Shown piece after piece: positions 31,058 to 39,698 of a DNA stretch of 39,698 nucleotides. Numbering within the stretch: position 1 is the stretch's first letter; the number at the start of each line of letters is the position of its first letter. Under the pieces are notes generated by a model, which worked only from the letters and a program-made list of their open reading frames with translations, searched no databases and had not been told where the DNA came from. The DNA is taken from contig JAEHDA010000197.1 of the NCBI GenBank assembly GCA_016880655.1, forward strand, positions 1-39,698. The letters run 5' to 3'. Position numbers and translations under genes: made by a program. The stretch comes from Rhodocyclaceae bacterium. Its GTDB lineage: Bacteria; Pseudomonadota; Gammaproteobacteria; Burkholderiales; Rhodocyclaceae.

Positions 31058-32263
31058 TCAGTCGGTGACGTTGCCAGCGGCTTCCAGATGGGTGAGGTCG
31101 TCTTCCGGCAGGAAGCGCAACACGCGCACACCGATAGCGGTCATGGTGAAGGCAATGCCGATGCCGCCGAGGCCGAGAATGAACTCTGGCCAACTGGGTG
31201 TGTAAGTGTCCACGCGGCCGTCAAAGAAGCTGCTGCTCATTTCCATACCGGGGAATATCTCAAGCGGGAATGCCTGACCGCCGATGATGAACACGTAGAG
31301 CTGGCAGAAGGCGCCGAGGATCACCAAGCCCGAGGCAATCGCGACCGAACCGCACATCGCGGACAGGCCGGGCAGATAGAGCAGCAGCAGCGGCAGGATG
31401 GTACCGAGGAACAGCCAGCCACCCCAGAACAGCACCGGAAAGATGCCGCCATCGAGCAGGATGAAGCGCTCAAATGCGACCTGCTTGGCGAAGTAGAGGT
31501 TAGTCAGGTGATAGACGGCGACGAAGTAGAACACCGCCGCGACAAACACACCGAGCAGGTTCTTCATGCGATTGCGGATGGCCGGGGCGACGGTCATTGC
31601 GTTCCAGGCGAACATTACACGCTGGACGATCATGAACACCGCCAAGCCCCAGGCGAAGGACATGATGATGAACATCGGCGCCAGGACGGCCGATTGATAT
31701 GCCTGGCGGGCGACCAGGAAGCCGAAGATCGAACCGGTGCCGGTGGTGAGCAACAGGCGCCAGATGAAGGCCGCGAAGCCGACCGGCTTCGACCACGGGT
31801 TCATGCGTCGTTCCATCATTGTCCACAGATAGACGGCGACGATGCCGAACATGCCGGGATAGAGAATGACGTTCCAGCCGAATACCGAGGTCGGATTGAA
31901 GTGCGTCATGGCGACGACGAGGCGATCGGCGCGACCGAGGTCGAGCATGATCACCGCCAGGCCACCGGCCAGCATGGCGATGCAGAGCAGCCCGGAGAGC
32001 GGCGCGCGCTTCTTGTAGAGAACCTTGCCGAACACCGAGCCGATCGAGGCGACGTTGAGCACGCCGGAGGCGGCGACGATCAGGAAGATGGCGAAGACGT
32101 GTGGCAGGCCCCAGACGATCTGATTGTTCATGCCGGTGACGACGTGGCCGCTGTGCTCCATGTACAGGGCGGCGGCGAGGCCGATGGCGACGATGGCGGC
32201 GCCGAAGCCCGCTACCATGTAAAACAGCGTTTCTTCGCGGCGGGAGAAGGGTACCAGGCTCAT
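31058..32263 (-). CDS. dsrP: DsrP, NrfD-like integral membrane quinone-interacting subunit
   Basis: 401 aa polytopic; NPWSKPVGFAAFIWRLLLTTGTGSIFGFLVARQ; follows dsrO. Confidence 0.9.
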   Translation of the reverse strand: MSLVPFSRREETLFYMVAGFGAAIVAIGLAAALYMEHSGHVVTGMNNQIVWGLPHVFAIFLIVAASGVLNVASIGSVFGKVLYKKRAPLSGLLCIAMLAGGLAVIMLDLGRADRLVVAMTHFNPTSVFGWNVILYPGMFGIVAVYLWTMMERRMNPWSKPVGFAAFIWRLLLTTGTGSIFGFLVARQAYQSAVLAPMFIIMSFAWGLAVFMIVQRVMFAWNAMTVAPAIRNRMKNLLGVFVAAVFYFVAVYHLTNLYFAKQVAFERFILLDGGIFPVLFWGGWLFLGTILPLLLLYLPGLSAMCGSVAIASGLVILGAFCQLYVFIIGGQAFPLEIFPGMEMSSSFFDGRVDTYTPSWPEFILGLGGIGIAFTMTAIGVRVLRFLPEDDLTHLEAAGNVTD

Positions 32264-32267
32264 GGGG

Positions 32268-32990
32268 TCAGATTCCTTGGTAACGAACGCCGGTGTTGAG
32301 CTTCAGGTCGGCGCGCACCTGGGTGGTGGCGGTCTGGGCGATGCGGCGGGCGATGTCGCTGTTCGGGTCTTCCAGGTCGCCGAACACCATGGCACCTTCC
32401 GGGCAGGCTTCGACGCAGGCCGGCTTCTGGCCCTTGTCCACACGATGCACGCATAGCGTACAGCTTTCGACGCAACCGAGGCCGCGCGGCACTTCCGGGT
32501 TTTGCTGGGTCAGCGGCTGATGCACGAAGGAGCGTGCCTTGTACGGGCAGGCCATCATGCAGTAGCGGCAACCGATGCAGATGTGGCGGTCGACCAGCAC
32601 GATGCCGTCGGCACGCTTCATCGAAGCGCCGGTTGGGCAGACATCGACGCAAGGCGGTTCGGCACAATGCTGGCACATCATCGGCAGGGAGTGCTGGCGG
32701 CCGTTCTTCGGGTCCTTGAGATCGATCTTGCGGATCCACTGGGCAGCCTGACGAGGGTCGGCGACCTTCTCGTTGATGCCGTTCTCCGTGGCGCAGGCCG
32801 AGACGCAGGCATCGCAGCCGGTGGCACACTTGGCGGTGTCGACCAGCATGCCCCAGCGCTGAAGCTTGGAAGCGGGCTCGCCGGCCGGCCGCGCTTGCGC
32901 CACCTGCATCAGGTGCACGCCCGGGGCGATGGCAACCAGACCCAGGCCGGCGGATGCGGCCAGGAAGCCGCGGCGATCGTTGTTGCTCAT
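32268..32990 (-). CDS. dsrO: DsrO, periplasmic Tat-exported ferredoxin-like subunit
   Basis: From M29: MSNNDRRGFLAASAGLGLVAIAPG Tat signal; CATGCDACVSACATENG, CQHCAEPPCVDVCPTGAS, CIGCRYCMMACPYKAR. Confidence 0.92.
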   Translation of the reverse strand: MSNNDRRGFLAASAGLGLVAIAPGVHLMQVAQARPAGEPASKLQRWGMLVDTAKCATGCDACVSACATENGINEKVADPRQAAQWIRKIDLKDPKNGRQHSLPMMCQHCAEPPCVDVCPTGASMKRADGIVLVDRHICIGCRYCMMACPYKARSFVHQPLTQQNPEVPRGLGCVESCTLCVHRVDKGQKPACVEACPEGAMVFGDLEDPNSDIARRIAQTATTQVRADLKLNTGVRYQGI

Positions 32991-33367
32991 GGCTTGACTC
33001 CCGTCGCCTTGTAACCTGCTTTCGGCTGGTGGCAATCCCAGCAATCGAGCTTTACTGCGGCGTAGCTGTGGCAACTTTGACAGAAGCTGTCATCGTGGCC
33101 GATGACCGATCCGGTCGACTTGGCTGCGTGGCACTCGATGCAGCCGTTGAGGCTGGCCTTTTCGCCGCGGATGCCCTGGCGCAGCGTCTTGTCGCGCTGG
33201 TGCTTGAGCATGTCCATGTGGTTGCGGCGCATTTCCTCCGCCGGCGCGATGCACTTGCCTTCAGTGGCGATCCTGATGGTGGGCTTTGGCACGCTGTCTC
33301 CGGCCCACGCCGAAAAAGTCAGCCATGGCAATACGCCAAGGAGAAGGAAAGTGGCCGCGCGTCGCAT
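32987..33367 (-). CDS. dsrJ: DsrJ, periplasmic triheme cytochrome c
   Basis: From ATG 33367, 126 aa: signal peptide, GKCIAPAEEMRRNHMDMLKHQRD, three heme motifs CIECH, CQSCH, CWDCH. Confidence 0.93.
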   Translation of the reverse strand: MRRAATFLLLGVLPWLTFSAWAGDSVPKPTIRIATEGKCIAPAEEMRRNHMDMLKHQRDKTLRQGIRGEKASLNGCIECHAAKSTGSVIGHDDSFCQSCHSYAAVKLDCWDCHQPKAGYKATGVKP

Positions 33368-33378
33368 GGTGGGATTCC

Positions 33379-35352
33379 TTATTCGCCCAAGCCCATCTGG
33401 ATGTAGCCGGTCGGGCAGACATCGTGGCAGATGTGGCAGCCGATGCACTTGTCGTAATCCGTCGCTACGTAGCGGCCGGTTGTCGCGTCGGTCTTCTTCA
33501 CCTTGTACACTGCGGTCTGCGGACAATAGACGACACAGTTGTCGCACTCGAAGCACAGGCCGCAACTCATGCAGCGCTTGGCTTCCGCAACGACCTGCTT
33601 GTCATCGAGCGGATCGAGGCGCTCCTCGAAGTTACCCAGCGCGCTTTCCTTCGTCAGGTGTGTGATGATCCGCTTGTTGCGCAGCGTATATTGGAAGTGG
33701 CCGAGGAACAGCTCGTCGTGCGGGATGACGTAACGGTCGGAGCGGTTGTCGAAGTTGTGCACAGCTCCCTTGGCACCGTCAGTGCCACGGATCGGCTCCT
33801 TGATCTCTTCGAAGCCGACGCCTTTCTCGACGTACTTGCGCATCAGGTCGAAAGTATGCACGTCGATCTTGGGCCGACGACCAACGGCAGCACCGGACAG
33901 GTACTGGTCGATGGTATCCGCCGCGATCGCGCCATGGCCGACGGCCGTGGTCAGCAGATGGGGACGAATGATGTCGCCGCCGGCGAAGACGCCCGGCTTG
34001 TTCTGCACCTGGTAATTCTTGTCGGCGGTGAGGCCGCCCTTGCCGTTGTTGAACTCTTCCAGGCCAGTGAAATCGACGGCCTGGCCGATCGCCGAGACGA
34101 TCAGGTCGGCCGGCAGATCCTTCTCGGTGCCTTCGACCTTCTTGATTTCCAGGCGACCACCGACCATCTTGGCCTCGCACTGGCAAACCTTCAGCGCGGT
34201 GGCGCGGCCATCGGCGCCCTTGACCACGGCGACCGGCATCCAGCCGCCCATGATCACGATGCCTTCGGCCGCGGCATGATCGAGTTCGGCCTTGCTGGCC
34301 ATCATTTTGTCGGTACCGAACACCGAAGTCAGCACGACGTCGGCACCCTGGCGGGTTGAAATATCGGCGACGTCCTGCGCCATCTTGCCGGCAATGGCGC
34401 CTTCCCATTCGGTCGGCTTGGCTTCGGTGATGTGGCCGAGACGACGGGCAACGGTAGCGACGTCCATCGAGGTATCGCCGCCACCCACCACCACGACGCG
34501 CTTGCCTACGTGACGCAGGCGGCCGTCGTTGAAGGCGCGCAGGAAGGAGGTGGCAGTAACGACGTTCGGAGCCGTGGTGTCGCCATCGATCGGCAGGGCG
34601 CGACCGGCCTGGGCACCGAGGCCGAGGAACACGGCGTCGAAATCCTTGCGGATCTGCTCCATGGTGATGTCGGTGCCGATGCGGGTGTTCAGCTTCGCGG
34701 TGACGCCCAGGTCGAGGATGCGCTGGATTTCGGCGTCGAGCACGTCGCGCGGCGTCCGGTAGCCCGGAATGCCGTAGCGCATCATGCCGCCAAGGAATTC
34801 GTGCTCGTCGAAGATGGTGACCGAGTGGCCCTTGAGAGCCAGTTGGTAGGCGACCGACAGGCCGGCCGGACCACCACCGATGACGGCGACCTTCTTGCCG
34901 GTCAACTTTGCCGGCTTGTTGAATTGCAGGCTGTTCTTGATGGCGTACTCGCCGAGGAAGTGCTCGACGGAGTTGATACCGACGTGATCCTCGACCTGGT
35001 TGCGGTTGCAGCCGGTCTCGCAAGGCGCCGGGCAGACACGGCCCATGACGGCGGGCAGCGGATTGGCTTCGGTCAGGCGGCGCCAGGCATATTCCTGCCA
35101 GGGCATGACCGGCTTGCCGTCGGCGCCGACCGGGGGCTTCTCGACGCCGCGGACGATGTTCAGGTAGCCGCGGATGTCTTCGCCGGACGGGCAGGAACCC
35201 TGACAGGGTGGCGTGGACTGGATGTAGGTCGGACACTTGTGTGACCAGCTGGCCTGGAAAATGTTCTCCTGCCACCGCTTGACCTTGAGATCACCTTCCT
35301 TGTAACGGCGGAACGACAGCTTGGTATCTTGGGTTTCAGTTGTCGCTGACAT
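33379..35352 (-). CDS. dsrL: DsrL, NAD(P)H oxidoreductase / iron-sulfur flavoprotein
   Basis: 657 aa; GltD-like VAVIGGGPAGLSVAYQLALKGHSVTIFDEHEFLGG; C-terminal ferredoxin CMSCGLCFECDNCVVYCPQTAVYK...CIGCHICHDVCPTGYIQ. Confidence 0.93.
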   Translation of the reverse strand: MSATTETQDTKLSFRRYKEGDLKVKRWQENIFQASWSHKCPTYIQSTPPCQGSCPSGEDIRGYLNIVRGVEKPPVGADGKPVMPWQEYAWRRLTEANPLPAVMGRVCPAPCETGCNRNQVEDHVGINSVEHFLGEYAIKNSLQFNKPAKLTGKKVAVIGGGPAGLSVAYQLALKGHSVTIFDEHEFLGGMMRYGIPGYRTPRDVLDAEIQRILDLGVTAKLNTRIGTDITMEQIRKDFDAVFLGLGAQAGRALPIDGDTTAPNVVTATSFLRAFNDGRLRHVGKRVVVVGGGDTSMDVATVARRLGHITEAKPTEWEGAIAGKMAQDVADISTRQGADVVLTSVFGTDKMMASKAELDHAAAEGIVIMGGWMPVAVVKGADGRATALKVCQCEAKMVGGRLEIKKVEGTEKDLPADLIVSAIGQAVDFTGLEEFNNGKGGLTADKNYQVQNKPGVFAGGDIIRPHLLTTAVGHGAIAADTIDQYLSGAAVGRRPKIDVHTFDLMRKYVEKGVGFEEIKEPIRGTDGAKGAVHNFDNRSDRYVIPHDELFLGHFQYTLRNKRIITHLTKESALGNFEERLDPLDDKQVVAEAKRCMSCGLCFECDNCVVYCPQTAVYKVKKTDATTGRYVATDYDKCIGCHICHDVCPTGYIQMGLGE

Positions 35353-35379
35353 AGCTTTTGTCTCCGGGGTATCGTTGTC

Positions 35380-36933
35380 TTACTGCTCGTTGCCCAATTT
35401 GATGGCGGTGCTGACCAGCTGATGCACGCCGCCAACCAGGCGCATATTGAAACCGTAGTAGGGCAAAACCTTGGTGAACTGGGCCTTGCAGATGGCACAG
35501 ATCGTGGCCATGAAATTGACGCCGTGATCGTCGACGACATGCTTCAGGGCTTCCATGCGCGGCAGGGCGCCCTTGACGCGGATATCGATCAGTTCGTCGG
35601 TCAGCAGTCCGCCGCCGCCGCCGCAGCAGAAGGTCTTCTCGCGCGTGGTGTCGACTGCCATTTCGAAATAGTTGTTCGCCACCGCCTTGATGATGTTGCG
35701 CGGGATGTCGAACTGGCCTCCCGGGTAGTCGCCCATGCGCGAGGCGCGGGCGACGTTGCAGGAGTCGTGGAAGGTGATGATGCGGCTGTCGTTGGCCGAC
35801 TTGTCGAACTTCAGGCGGCCCTGCTGGATCAGGTCCCAGGTTACTTCGCAGATGTGCGAGGGCTGCTTGTAGTTCGGGTCGAGCTGCTTCTGCAGTTCGA
35901 CGGCAAAGGGATCGTTGGCGCCGGCGCCAATACCGGTCAGCGTGTTCCAGAAAGCATAGGCGACGCGCCAGGCGTGGCCGCATTCGCCGACAACGATGCG
36001 CTTGACGCCAAGCTCCAGCGCGGCTTCTCGTACGCGCATGGCGATCTTGCGCAACTGGTCGTAGTTGCCGATGAACATGCCAAAGTTGCCAGCTTCCGAG
36101 GCCTTGGACGACAGCGTCCAGGAGATGCCGGCGGCGTGGAAGACCTTGCCGTAGCCGATCAGGCTTTCAATGTGCGGTTCGGCGAAGAAGTCAGCCGATG
36201 GCGTTACCAGCAGGACTTCGGCGCCCTGGACGTCGAGAGGATATCTGACGTCAACGCCTGTGTCGTCCTTGACGTCCTCTTCGAGGCCGTTCAGGGTATC
36301 TTCCAGCGCCGGGCCGGGGAGGCCGAGGTTGTTGCCGATCTTGTGCACCTTGCCGATGATCTCGTTCGAGTACTTCTGGCCGTAGCCGACGTAATCGAGG
36401 ATCTCGCGGCCGGCCATGGTGATCTCGGCGGTGTCGATGCCGTAGGGGCAGAACACCGAGCAGCGTCGGCACTCCGAACACTGCCAATAGTACGTAAACC
36501 ACTCGTCGAGAACTTCCTTGGTCAGGTCGCGTGCCCCGACCAGGCTGGGGAACATCTTGCCAGCGGGCGTGAAGTAGCGGCGATAGACGCTGCGCATCAG
36601 TTCCTGACGGGCGACCGGCATATTCTTCGGGTCGTTGGTGCCGATGAAGTAGTGGCACTTGTCGGTGCAGGAGCCGCAATGCACGCAGGCATCCATGTAT
36701 ACCTTGAGCGAGCGGTACTTCTCCAGCAGCTCGCCGAAGCGGCCGATGGCCTTGTCGTGGGTTTCCTGCCAGTTGTCGGCCAACTTGCCGGGGAAGCCGA
36801 TGGCTTCCTGTATCTTTTCGTTGGCGACATATGAACGGACATTTTCCGTTGCCCCGGCCAGAATGGTCGGCACGGTCGGAAAGTCGCGGAAGGCCGGGGC
36901 CTCGGTCTTGGCTTTGGCGTCGGGTGCGGCCAT
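35380..36933 (-). CDS. dsrK: DsrK, HdrD-like iron-sulfur subunit
   Basis: From ATG 36933; CVHCGSCTDKCHYF, CSECRRCSVFCPYG, FHDSCNVAR, FCCGGGGGLL CCG motifs. Confidence 0.94.
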   Translation of the reverse strand: MAAPDAKAKTEAPAFRDFPTVPTILAGATENVRSYVANEKIQEAIGFPGKLADNWQETHDKAIGRFGELLEKYRSLKVYMDACVHCGSCTDKCHYFIGTNDPKNMPVARQELMRSVYRRYFTPAGKMFPSLVGARDLTKEVLDEWFTYYWQCSECRRCSVFCPYGIDTAEITMAGREILDYVGYGQKYSNEIIGKVHKIGNNLGLPGPALEDTLNGLEEDVKDDTGVDVRYPLDVQGAEVLLVTPSADFFAEPHIESLIGYGKVFHAAGISWTLSSKASEAGNFGMFIGNYDQLRKIAMRVREAALELGVKRIVVGECGHAWRVAYAFWNTLTGIGAGANDPFAVELQKQLDPNYKQPSHICEVTWDLIQQGRLKFDKSANDSRIITFHDSCNVARASRMGDYPGGQFDIPRNIIKAVANNYFEMAVDTTREKTFCCGGGGGLLTDELIDIRVKGALPRMEALKHVVDDHGVNFMATICAICKAQFTKVLPYYGFNMRLVGGVHQLVSTAIKLGNEQ

Positions 36934-36934
36934 G

Positions 36935-37657
36935 TCAGTTCTTCTCCAACTTGGCCGCCCAAGACGCCAGATGGCGCGTCTCACGCGGATTGTCGGCCTG
37001 GTTTCGCGAAGGGCTGAAGAATATGCCTGGCGCGTGCAGGAGCTTGCTGAACGGGAAAATGATCATCAACGCGGCGACCAGCAAGAGGTGCACGTAGAGG
37101 CCGGGATGTTCGGGGAGCGGCTGGATATCGAAGCGCAGCAGACCGAGGAAGAAGGCCTTTACGGCAACGATGTCGGTGTGCATCAGGAACTTCATGCCCA
37201 GGCCGGTCAGGCCGATCAGGAGCAGCAGTGCCAGCATCAGGTGGTCGGAGGGCGTCGAGATGTAGCGGATGCGTTCGACCAGGAAGCGGCGCGCCCACAG
37301 TCCGCCCAGGCCGGCGACCATGGCGAAGCCGGCATACATGCCGAACGGCTGCGCGAACGCGACCCAGAACCAGACAGGCTCGATGAAATAGCGCAGGTGC
37401 CGGACCACGACGAGCGCGAGCCCGAAGTGGAAGGCGGCGGCAAATATCCAGATCCAGAGGTTGCCCTTGAACAAGCTCTCGAAGAACACGACCTCGCGGA
37501 ACATGCGGAAGGCGACGCCGCTCCTGGTTGTCGGCGCGGGCGTGGTCGGAATCGACAGCGGCGCCGGCGTTCTGGCGAAGTCGAGGATCTTGAACGCCAA
37601 GCCCAGGACGAAAACCGCCGCGGCGACGTAAAAGAGAATCGCGAAGAATGTGGTCAT
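36935..37657 (-). CDS. dsrM: DsrM, NarI-like membrane cytochrome b subunit
   Basis: 240 aa polytopic; directly upstream of dsrK; FHFGLALVVVRHLRYF, HLLLVAALMIIFPFSKLLHAPGIFFSPSRNQADNPRE. Confidence 0.92.
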   Translation of the reverse strand: MTTFFAILFYVAAAVFVLGLAFKILDFARTPAPLSIPTTPAPTTRSGVAFRMFREVVFFESLFKGNLWIWIFAAAFHFGLALVVVRHLRYFIEPVWFWVAFAQPFGMYAGFAMVAGLGGLWARRFLVERIRYISTPSDHLMLALLLLIGLTGLGMKFLMHTDIVAVKAFFLGLLRFDIQPLPEHPGLYVHLLLVAALMIIFPFSKLLHAPGIFFSPSRNQADNPRETRHLASWAAKLEKN

Positions 37658-37724
37658 GTGCGTACGCTCAAGGGCATGCGTTCATGTGCGGCGGACAGTG
37701 TTGATCAAGACCCAGCCACCGACA

Positions 37725-37749
37725 GCCGGCTGACACCAAGGGTGCCGGC
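37725..37749 (-). other. Intercistronic hairpin between dsrC and dsrM
   Basis: Given strand GCCGG(ctga)CACC-AAG-GGTGCCGGC: stem of 5 bp plus 4 bp with a 4-nt bulge, in the 122-bp dsrC-dsrM gap. Confidence 0.4.
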
Positions 37750-37779
37750 CGGCGTCGTTCGTTTACCGAGTGCGCTTGG

Positions 37780-38112
37780 TTATACGCAGCCGGTGGGCTT
37801 CGGCAGGCCGGCGATCTTGCAGGCCTGCTTGGCGGGGCCGTAGGGGAACAGTTCGTACAGGTACTGGCTGTTGCCCTTCTCCGGGCCGAGCTTCTTGCCG
37901 ATTGCCTTGGTCAGGACGCGCACGGCCGGGGCGATCTGGAACTCGTTGTAGTAGTCGCGCAGGAAGTTGATGACTTCCCAGTGCTGCTCGGTCATCGCAA
38001 CGCCTTCTTGCTGGGCCAGGAAGCTGCCCACATCCTCGTTCCATTCGCCGAGGTTGATCAGATAGCCCTCTTCGTCCACTTCGTAGGACTTGCCATTAAC
38101 TTCGATAGCCAT
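37780..38112 (-). CDS. dsrC: DsrC sulfur carrier protein
   Basis: 110 aa; MAIEVNGKSYEVDEEGYLINLGEWNEDV...LFPYGPAKQACKIAGLPKPTGCV with both C-terminal redox cysteines. Confidence 0.97.
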   Translation of the reverse strand: MAIEVNGKSYEVDEEGYLINLGEWNEDVGSFLAQQEGVAMTEQHWEVINFLRDYYNEFQIAPAVRVLTKAIGKKLGPEKGNSQYLYELFPYGPAKQACKIAGLPKPTGCV

Positions 38113-38162
38113 TTCGATTGTCTCCTAAGTGAGTGATCTGTTGATGCTCGGTCGGGCAGCGA

Positions 38163-38459
38163 TCAGAGCCACGACTGACTGGTTTTGTGTTCGGCGACCA
38201 GATCGACGAAGCCGCCATAATCGACTAGGGTGACGCCGTCCATGACGCGATCGGCGATGCCGCGGGCTTCCAGATCGGGGCCCAGCGCATAGATCTTGAA
38301 CTTGCCGCCGGCCGCCTTCAGCTTTGCCTCGCCGGCGCTGCCTTTAGTGGCGGCATAGACGCCATCCTCGATCAGCAGAATGGCGCCCGCATCGGCTGAC
38401 TGTAGGCAGGTGTCGAGGGAACCGCGATCCAGGGGCGACTTGTTGATGATGTTCAGCAT
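38163..38459 (-). CDS. dsrH: DsrH sulfurtransferase subunit
   Basis: From ATG 38459: MLNIINKSPLDRGSLDTCLQSADAGAILLIEDGVYAATKG. Confidence 0.93.
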   Translation of the reverse strand: MLNIINKSPLDRGSLDTCLQSADAGAILLIEDGVYAATKGSAGEAKLKAAGGKFKIYALGPDLEARGIADRVMDGVTLVDYGGFVDLVAEHKTSQSWL

Positions 38460-38470
38460 GTTGTTTTTCC

Positions 38471-38833
38471 TTAGAACGACAGGACCACGTCCTGCTCTTC
38501 CATCATCTTGCCCAGTTCGGCCCGGCTCATGACCTCTACCGGTACGCACAGGTCGTCGGCGGTGAGGCCGCGGGCGGCCATGGATTCCTGGTCGACGTAG
38601 AGCTTGGTGACGTCGTAGTCCTCGAGAGCACCGTAGGTCTTCTCGAAGCCCTTCATCTCGATACCCTTGGTCTGGTGGCCCTTCTTGAGCTGATAGACAC
38701 CGTCGTCAAGGAAGGCCAGGGAAACGTCTTGTTCAAAGGCGGCGGCGATCAGGACGACCTCCAGAGACTCCAGGGCATAGACCGTGCCGTAGGGCGCCTT
38801 GCGGTTGACCATCATGAATTTCTTGGTTGTCAT
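38471..38833 (-). CDS. dsrF: DsrF sulfurtransferase subunit
   Basis: From ATG 38833: MTTKKFMMVNRKAPYGTVYALESLEVVLIAAAFEQDVSLAFLDDGVYQLKKGQ-type DsrF N-terminus. Confidence 0.93.
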   Translation of the reverse strand: MTTKKFMMVNRKAPYGTVYALESLEVVLIAAAFEQDVSLAFLDDGVYQLKKGHQTKGIEMKGFEKTYGALEDYDVTKLYVDQESMAARGLTADDLCVPVEVMSRAELGKMMEEQDVVLSF

Positions 38834-38843
38834 GACGTTTCCC

Positions 38844-39236
38844 TCAATCGCCGAAAGTGACCATGCGGTCAGCCTGGATTCCGGCTTCAATCAATTGACC
38901 GAGACCGGAGATGCGGAAGCCGGGCGCGAGGTTGGTGGCGTCCTTGCCGTTGCGCTTGGCTTCGCCTTCATCGACGATGCCACGGCGCTGGGCGGCGGCA
39001 ACGCAGACCACCATATCAAGCTTGTGCTCTTCGGCCAGCTTCGACCAGCGGTTGACGATGTTGCGGTCATCCTGCGGCGGCGTGGTCAGCCGCGTCGCAT
39101 TGTTCACGCCATCGTGATAGAAGAAGATGCGGAAGATCTCGTGACCCTTGGCCAGCACGGACTTGGCAAACTGGTACGCCGAGTCCGAGGCTTGGTGGGT
39201 GTAGGGACCTTCGTTGATGAGGATGGAAAACTTCAT
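38844..39236 (-). CDS. dsrE: DsrE sulfurtransferase subunit
   Basis: 130 aa; MKFSILINEGPYTHQASDSAYQFAKSVLAKGHEIFRIFFYHDGV, MVVCVAAAQRRGI with conserved active-site Cys. Confidence 0.95.
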   Translation of the reverse strand: MKFSILINEGPYTHQASDSAYQFAKSVLAKGHEIFRIFFYHDGVNNATRLTTPPQDDRNIVNRWSKLAEEHKLDMVVCVAAAQRRGIVDEGEAKRNGKDATNLAPGFRISGLGQLIEAGIQADRMVTFGD

Positions 39237-39249
39237 CGCGACCCCGATA

Positions 39250-39698
39250 TCAGAAACGGACGTGGGCGGAGGCGTTCAGGTTCGCCCGGCCGCCGCGCCA
39301 ATCGTCGATCATGTACTTGGTGAAGGGCAGACCGGTCTTCTCGAAAAAGCGCGGCCAGCCGATGCGATCGATCCAGTCGGCCATGCGCTCCCACGGGCGG
39401 GCGTCGGTCTTGTAGGCGTTGAGGATGTCCTTGACGATCGTGCCCACCTCTGGCCAGCGCGGCGGGTTGTTCGGGATGCCGGCGGCGACCATCTTGTGGA
39501 AGGTCGGCTTGCTGCGGGCGTTGGAGTTCTTGCCACCGACCCAGATTGCGAACTTGGAGAACTCGGGGTCATTGATCTGCATCGGGGGGCAGGGAGGGTA
39601 GCAGGCGCCGCAGCAGACGCATTTCTTCTCGTCAACTTCCAGTGAGGGCTTGCCATTCACCAGTGCGGGGCGGATCGCCGCCACCGGGCAGCGTGCGA
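39250..39698 (-). CDS. dsrB: DsrB, dissimilatory sulfite reductase beta subunit (5' end truncated by window edge)
   Basis: ARCPVAAIRPALVNGKPSLEVDEKKCVCCGACYPPCPPMQINDPEFSKFAIWVGGKNSNARSKPTFHKMVAAGIPNNPPRWPEV; the ORF track GTG at 39684 is internal. Confidence 0.95.
   Translation of the reverse strand, partial: ARCPVAAIRPALVNGKPSLEVDEKKCVCCGACYPPCPPMQINDPEFSKFAIWVGGKNSNARSKPTFHKMVAAGIPNNPPRWPEVGTIVKDILNAYKTDARPWERMADWIDRIGWPRFFEKTGLPFTKYMIDDWRGGRANLNASAHVRF

Noticed and set aside
31007-32299. 430-aa plus-strand ORF
   Set aside because: Antisense to dsrP; translation is His/Asp/Glu/Gln-rich as expected from the reverse of a membrane protein.
33779-35275. 498-aa minus-strand ORF
   Set aside because: Out-of-frame overlap with dsrL on the same strand; Arg/Gly-rich shadow frame.
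35422-36834. 470-aa plus-strand ORF
   Set aside because: Antisense to dsrK; sense frame has CCG and ferredoxin motifs.
39250-39684. ORF track 144-aa start at 39684 as a complete ferredoxin-like gene
   Set aside because: GTG 39684 is internal: the frame stays open upstream (ARCPVAAIRP) and matches DsrB, so the gene is truncated by the window.
1-39698. CRISPR arrays, IS elements, prophage or integron features
   Set aside because: No regularly spaced repeats, transposase or integrase motifs, or att-like duplications were seen; the tRNA-Leu shows no adjacent integration scar.

Overview
High-GC, gene-dense window, probably from a betaproteobacterial sulfur oxidiser (taxonomy is inferred from gene order and protein character only). 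Three blocks were read. (1) 1-9.7 kb: a minus-strand set comprising a PlcP/LpxH-like metallophosphoesterase (cut by the window edge), an alpha/beta hydrolase, an M14 carboxypeptidase, a GT4 glycosyltransferase, dgkA and a second GT4 glycosyltransferase. This set is divergent from pstSCAB. (2) 9.7-25.5 kb: tpiA-secG-tRNA-Leu(GAG)-nuoABCDEFGHIJKLMN, then an ABM-like small protein, a NUDIX hydrolase and a NarX/NarL-type two-component pair. (3) 28.5-39.7 kb, minus strand: an oxidative-type (reverse) dissimilatory sulfite reductase cluster, dsrB(partial)-E-F-H-C-M-K-L-J-O-P-N-R, followed by a SUMT (cobA/cysG-like) gene. The most interesting signal is a set of five hand-found Pho-box-like direct repeats, each with 11-bp periodicity, within the first 5.9 kb. 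They lie upstream of pstS, of both glycosyltransferases, of the PlcP-like gene and of two uncalled small ORFs (41 and 47 aa, + strand, 2631-2918). This suggests a compact phosphate-starvation lipid-remodelling island that includes a candidate undescribed Pho-regulated small-protein pair. All motif matches and translations were done by eye. No database or PWM search was run.
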